The notes beneath the pieces were generated by a model. It worked only from the letters and a program-made list of their open reading frames with translations, made no database searches and was not told where the DNA came from. From NCBI GenBank assembly GCA_002399445.1, contig DHDR01000017.1:1-9863 (forward strand): 9,863 bases of DNA, read 5' to 3'. Both the position numbers and the translations under genes were made by a program. Positions 7,930-9,863 of this stretch are shown piece after piece; positions within the stretch are counted from its first letter, which is position 1; every line of letters begins with the position of its first letter. The DNA comes from Ruminococcaceae bacterium UBA4871. Its GTDB lineage: Bacteria > Bacillota > Clostridia > Oscillospirales > Acutalibacteraceae.

Positions 7930-8516
7930 ATGGGATACAGTATGGACCCAATTTCAGCAGACTGCTATCCGGACACTTCAGTCCTAATTAACAAATTCGA
8001 TATTCATGATGCGGCCAAACTGAATGAAGTCGAAAATATCATCGTTTCTACACGTAATGCGGAGTGGCTGCAACGACCGCAGGTAAAAACATTCGACTTT
8101 GCTCATTATCAGGCCATTCATTACTTTTTTTTTCCGACTTATATGAATGGGCTGGTAAGATTCGCACAGTTAACATGAGCAAAAAAGTTACACACTTTTG
8201 CCGTGCAGACGAAATTGCAGAACGTGCTGAACTGATTTTTAGCCGCCTTAAATATGAGAATTATTTTCAAGGACTTGCTCATGATGCTTTTGTAGATGAA
8301 ATTGTGGACCTTTATTGTGCAACCAATGACTTGCATCCTTTTCGAGAGGGAAATGGTCGCACGCAGCGTGCTTTTTTGACACAGCTTATTCGCAATGCTA
8401 ACTACGACATCAGTTGGAAAAATGTTGATACAGATTTTCTTATGATTGCCACCATTCAGGCTGCTGGAGGTGTAACAGACTTTCTACAAAATTTTTTTGC
8501 TGAAGCAATAAATTAA
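7930..8516 (+). pseudogene. Fic/Doc-family AMP-transferase toxin, reading frame split at a T9 tract
   Basis: The first frame (7930-8178) encodes MDPISADCYPDTSVLINKFD and onward to FAHYQAIHYFFF, typical of a VbhT/Fic N-terminus. The frame continues wrongly to TGA 8176-8178. The -1 frame then gives SDLYEWAGKIRTVNMSKK, the intact Fic motif HPFREGNGR (8334-8360) and a normal C-terminus to TAA 8514-8516. Joining the frames at T9 (8125-8133), as if one extra T were present, gives AIHYFFFSDLYEWAG with exactly the usual family spacing, about 195 residues in total. Fic enzymes of this class transfer AMP from ATP to target proteins. The start may be 7930 or 7942 (the latter preceded by GGGA); neither has a strong ribosome site, suggesting coupling to the antitoxin. 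It may be a one-base-deletion pseudogene, a slippage-expressed gene or an assembly error. Confidence 0.85.
8125..8133 (+). other. T9 homopolymer at the Fic frame junction
   Basis: Nine consecutive T bases, in the upstream frame exactly three Phe codons, followed by CC. A tenth T, or a -1 slip, restores the Fic reading frame. Such tracts are hot spots for replication and RNA-polymerase slippage. Confidence 0.9.
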
Positions 8517-8536
8517 ATATCAATGTACTTGGTACT

Positions 8537-8568
8537 TGCGCTCCTTTTTTAAGGAAGCGCATTTTTTA
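8537..8568 (+). terminator. Strong intrinsic terminator after the Fic gene
   Basis: Stem GCGCTCCTT (8538-8546) with AAGG-A-AGCGC (8551-8560), one bulged A and a TTTT loop, with an extra T-A pair at the base. ATTTTTTAT follows. It closes the toxin-antitoxin cassette and separates it from the sortase. Confidence 0.85.
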
Positions 8569-8573
8569 TATTC

Positions 8574-8596
8574 ATGTACAATTATTTGTCGTACAT
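8574..8596. promoter_or_regulatory. Inverted repeat upstream of the sortase gene
   Basis: ATGTAC (8574-8579) and GTACAT (8591-8596) form a perfect inverted repeat with an 11-base AT-rich centre, between the terminator and the sortase ribosome site. The position suits an operator. I see no properly spaced -35/-10 pair, so the sortase promoter is unresolved. Confidence 0.35.
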
Positions 8597-8620
8597 AATT
8601 TTATTAAAAAGGTGGCCGCT

Positions 8621-9403
8621 ATGAAAAGAAAAATTAACCGTCGCGCTGTCCTAATTGCGCTGGGACTAGTAGCTGCCCTATGCGCCGGATATTTGCTGAA
8701 TACGTTTATTGTGCAGCCCGCGCAGATACAGGAAGATATACGGGAACTAAAAAGCATTCGAGCGGAACCAGTTCCGGTTAACAGCCAAACCACCCATACA
8801 AATGCAAAACCGAATGTTCAAAAGAAAACGCAGATTTCCTCTTTTGAACGCATGCAGAAAGTACACAAGGACATCAAAGGCTGGCTGACCGTACCCGGTA
8901 CTAATATCGACTACCCGGTTTTACAGAGTTCCAAAGTAAATCCGGATTTTTATCTGCACAGAAATTACAAAAAGCATTATCGGGAAGCGGGCAGCCTTTA
9001 TCTGCAGTATGACTGTAAGCCGCAAATTTCCCGCAATTCTGTAATCTATGGACATCATATGCTGTACGACGCTATGTTCACGGAGCTTACCAAATATAAC
9101 TATTTCAGCTTTTGGAAAACACACCAAAGCTTTTTTTACGAAGACATTTCCGGTAAACACAGTTATGAGATTTTTGCGGTACTGCACGTTTCGCCGGATC
9201 ATTTTCAGTTTAACCGGACACAGTTCGCGGATGACACGGACTATGCCCGGTTTTTGTCTGCCCTGCAGAGCAGGTCTATTTACAAAACAGGGATGAGCGT
9301 TACAGCAAAAGATAAAATCATGATGCTCGTTACCTGTTCCTATGAACAGCGCAACGGGCGGACAGTTGTAATTGGCAAACTCATAAAAGGAGGTCAAAAT
9401 TGA
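8621..9403 (+). CDS. Class B sortase
   Basis: This 260-residue transpeptidase starts at ATG 8621. AAAGGTGG (8608-8615) is 5 nt upstream; the GTG at 8612 would use the ribosome site itself as codons. A basic N-terminus and a hydrophobic helix (~9-31) give a membrane anchor with the catalytic domain outside. The class B pattern is clear: KGWLTVPGTNIDYPV, FYLHRNYKKHYREAGSLYL, YGHHM with His145, LVTCSYE with Cys239, and NGRTVVIGKL with Arg247. Sortases cleave between Thr and Gly of the sorting motif and join the Thr to cell-wall precursor or a pilin Lys. The only sorting signal in the window is TPKTG of the giant surface protein, and clostridial class B enzymes are known to accept xPxTG motifs, so that protein is the likely substrate. 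The linker after the anchor contains the dispersed near-palindrome. The stop overlaps the next start. Confidence 0.93.
   Translation: MKRKINRRAVLIALGLVAALCAGYLLNTFIVQPAQIQEDIRELKSIRAEPVPVNSQTTHTNAKPNVQKKTQISSFERMQKVHKDIKGWLTVPGTNIDYPVLQSSKVNPDFYLHRNYKKHYREAGSLYLQYDCKPQISRNSVIYGHHMLYDAMFTELTKYNYFSFWKTHQSFFYEDISGKHSYEIFAVLHVSPDHFQFNRTQFADDTDYARFLSALQSRSIYKTGMSVTAKDKIMMLVTCSYEQRNGRTVVIGKLIKGGQN
8761..8779 (+). repeat. Sortase-gene copy of dispersed near-palindrome
   Basis: AGCGGAACCAGTTCCGGTT, identical over all 19 nt to 5784-5802. It is read here across codon boundaries as (R)AEPVPV in the poorly conserved linker after the membrane anchor. Confidence 0.85.
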
Positions 9404-9654
9404 ACTACATCGTAAAAAACGTTCAGGATGATCTTGTCGGGCATCGTCTGCTGGTAATGCAGGACAAGAAAACTATGGAATATATTTCAGCATGTGACAC
9501 AGAGATTGAAGCCAGACAGTACGCCGGGGAAATGGAATATATTCTCAAAGCAATTACACTGGATAACCGCCGGATCTGGTTGTGGGAAACATCAAACTTG
9601 TCCGAAGCTTATCAGCATAAAATCGAACTCGACAGGCTTTTAGAATCTTTTTAA
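9400..9654 (+). CDS. 84-residue protein of unknown function, coupled to the sortase
   Basis: It begins with TTG at 9400, overlapping the sortase stop as TTGA. A perfect AAAGGAGG (9386-9393) lies six bases upstream, which justifies the unusual start codon and implies translational coupling. The protein is soluble, acidic and probably mostly helical. It starts MNYIVKNVQDDLVGHRLLVM, has a central CDTEIEARQYAGEMEYIL helix, and ends in KIELDRLLESF. No signal peptide, membrane helix or metal-binding motif is visible, and I do not recognise a family. Coupling to the sortase suggests an accessory or cargo role in the same unit, but this is inference. Confidence 0.75.
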   Translation: MNYIVKNVQDDLVGHRLLVMQDKKTMEYISACDTEIEARQYAGEMEYILKAITLDNRRIWLWETSNLSEAYQHKIELDRLLESF

Positions 9655-9688
9655 AAGACGGAAAAACTTAAATAGGAAGGAAAAAACT

Positions 9689-9796
9689 ATGAGATTTAAA
9701 AACATGCTGCACTGTAGAAGTGCTGCTTTGATGCAAACGCAAAAATTGACTGCAGGGAAATATCATGTTGATTCAAGCAATACTTTACAAGTTTAA
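9689..9796 (+). CDS. Small 35-codon ORF with good ribosome site
   Basis: ATG 9689 follows AGGAAGG (9674-9680) by 8 nt and the frame runs to TAA 9794-9796. The product starts MRFKNMLHCRSAALMQTQKL and ends SSNTLQV. It is basic at the N-terminus with no clear membrane segment. It lies 34 nt after the preceding stop, as in an operon. It may be a true small protein, a leader peptide, or the decayed start of a longer gene. Confidence 0.45.
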   Translation: MRFKNMLHCRSAALMQTQKLTAGKYHVDSSNTLQV

Positions 9797-9810
9797 ATTA
9801 TAGAAGCAAT

Positions 9811-9841
9811 TTCGCGGAAAAAGTTGTTACCAACCGCGGAA
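9811..9841. other. Imperfect inverted repeat near the window end
   Basis: TTCGCGG (9811-9817) faces CCGCGGAA (9834-9841), pairing seven bases with one bulge around a 16-base centre that itself contains GTTG/CAAC. No T-run follows, so it is not a standard terminator. It could be an operator or part of a recombination or transfer site; the sequence ends too soon to tell. Confidence 0.3.
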
Positions 9842-9863
9842 TTGAACCATAGTCAAGTCAGTA

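Noticed and set aside
8064..8174. GTG 8064 as an independent start for the C-terminal Fic frame
   Set aside because: The residues before the T tract in that frame do not resemble Fic, whereas the other frame does. The true relation is a frame shift at T9.
8612..8620. GTG start for the sortase
   Set aside because: The GTG is part of the AAAGGTGG ribosome site that serves ATG 8621.
1..9863. CRISPR array, tRNA or rRNA genes, insertion-sequence transposase
   Set aside because: Looked for on reading both strands. There are no regularly spaced repeats with unique spacers, no cloverleaf with a recognisable T-arm, and no transposase motif.

Overview
The window looks like part of an integrative conjugative element, or a related accessory island, in a Gram-positive anaerobe of the Clostridia (Oscillospiraceae/Lachnospiraceae-like). 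This rests on gene content: a cell-wall CHAP hydrolase, a very large SpaA/Cna-B-type surface protein with a sortase signal, a class B sortase, small unrecognised ORFs with strong AGGAGG-type ribosome sites, and U-tract terminators. No relaxase, T4SS ATPase or integrase is visible here, so the conjugative-element reading is an inference. All genes lie on the + strand.

Layout. (1) 3-905: C-terminal part of a CHAP-domain peptidoglycan hydrolase whose start lies before the window. (2) 906-1238: a non-coding, highly structured leader with several hairpins, at least two of them convincing intrinsic terminators. (3) 1239-7598: a 2119-residue cell-surface protein with signal peptide, a probable thioester (Cys-Gln) head, many SpaA/Cna-B isopeptide-type domains, a Ser/Gly linker, a Pro-rich hinge, tandem Cna-B repeats and a TPKTG sorting signal. 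(4) 7640-8568: a self-contained toxin-antitoxin cassette with candidate promoters, a VbhA-like Fic antitoxin, a Fic/Doc toxin split by a one-base frame change at a T9 tract, and a strong terminator. (5) 8621-9654: a class B sortase overlapping an 84-residue protein of unknown function by TTGA. (6) 9689-9796: a 35-codon ORF with a good ribosome site, followed by an imperfect inverted repeat near the window end.

How it fits together. The CHAP enzyme would open the wall locally. The giant protein would be exported, stiffened by Lys-Asp/Asn isopeptide bonds and anchored at TPKTG by the class B sortase encoded downstream. Clostridial class B sortases are known to use [S/N/P]PxTG-type signals, so the pairing is plausible. 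The surface protein could promote attachment to partner or host cells. The Fic module interrupts the pilin-sortase pair and looks like an independently transcribed insertion that could stabilise the element.

The strongest second-look items are: the T9 tract that separates the Fic toxin into two frames whose -1 join restores a normal Fic protein; a 19-nt near-palindrome present in two genes in different reading frames, with 16 nt of it also in the leader hairpin; the stacked terminators ahead of the pilin; and the marked base-composition step inside the pilin gene.
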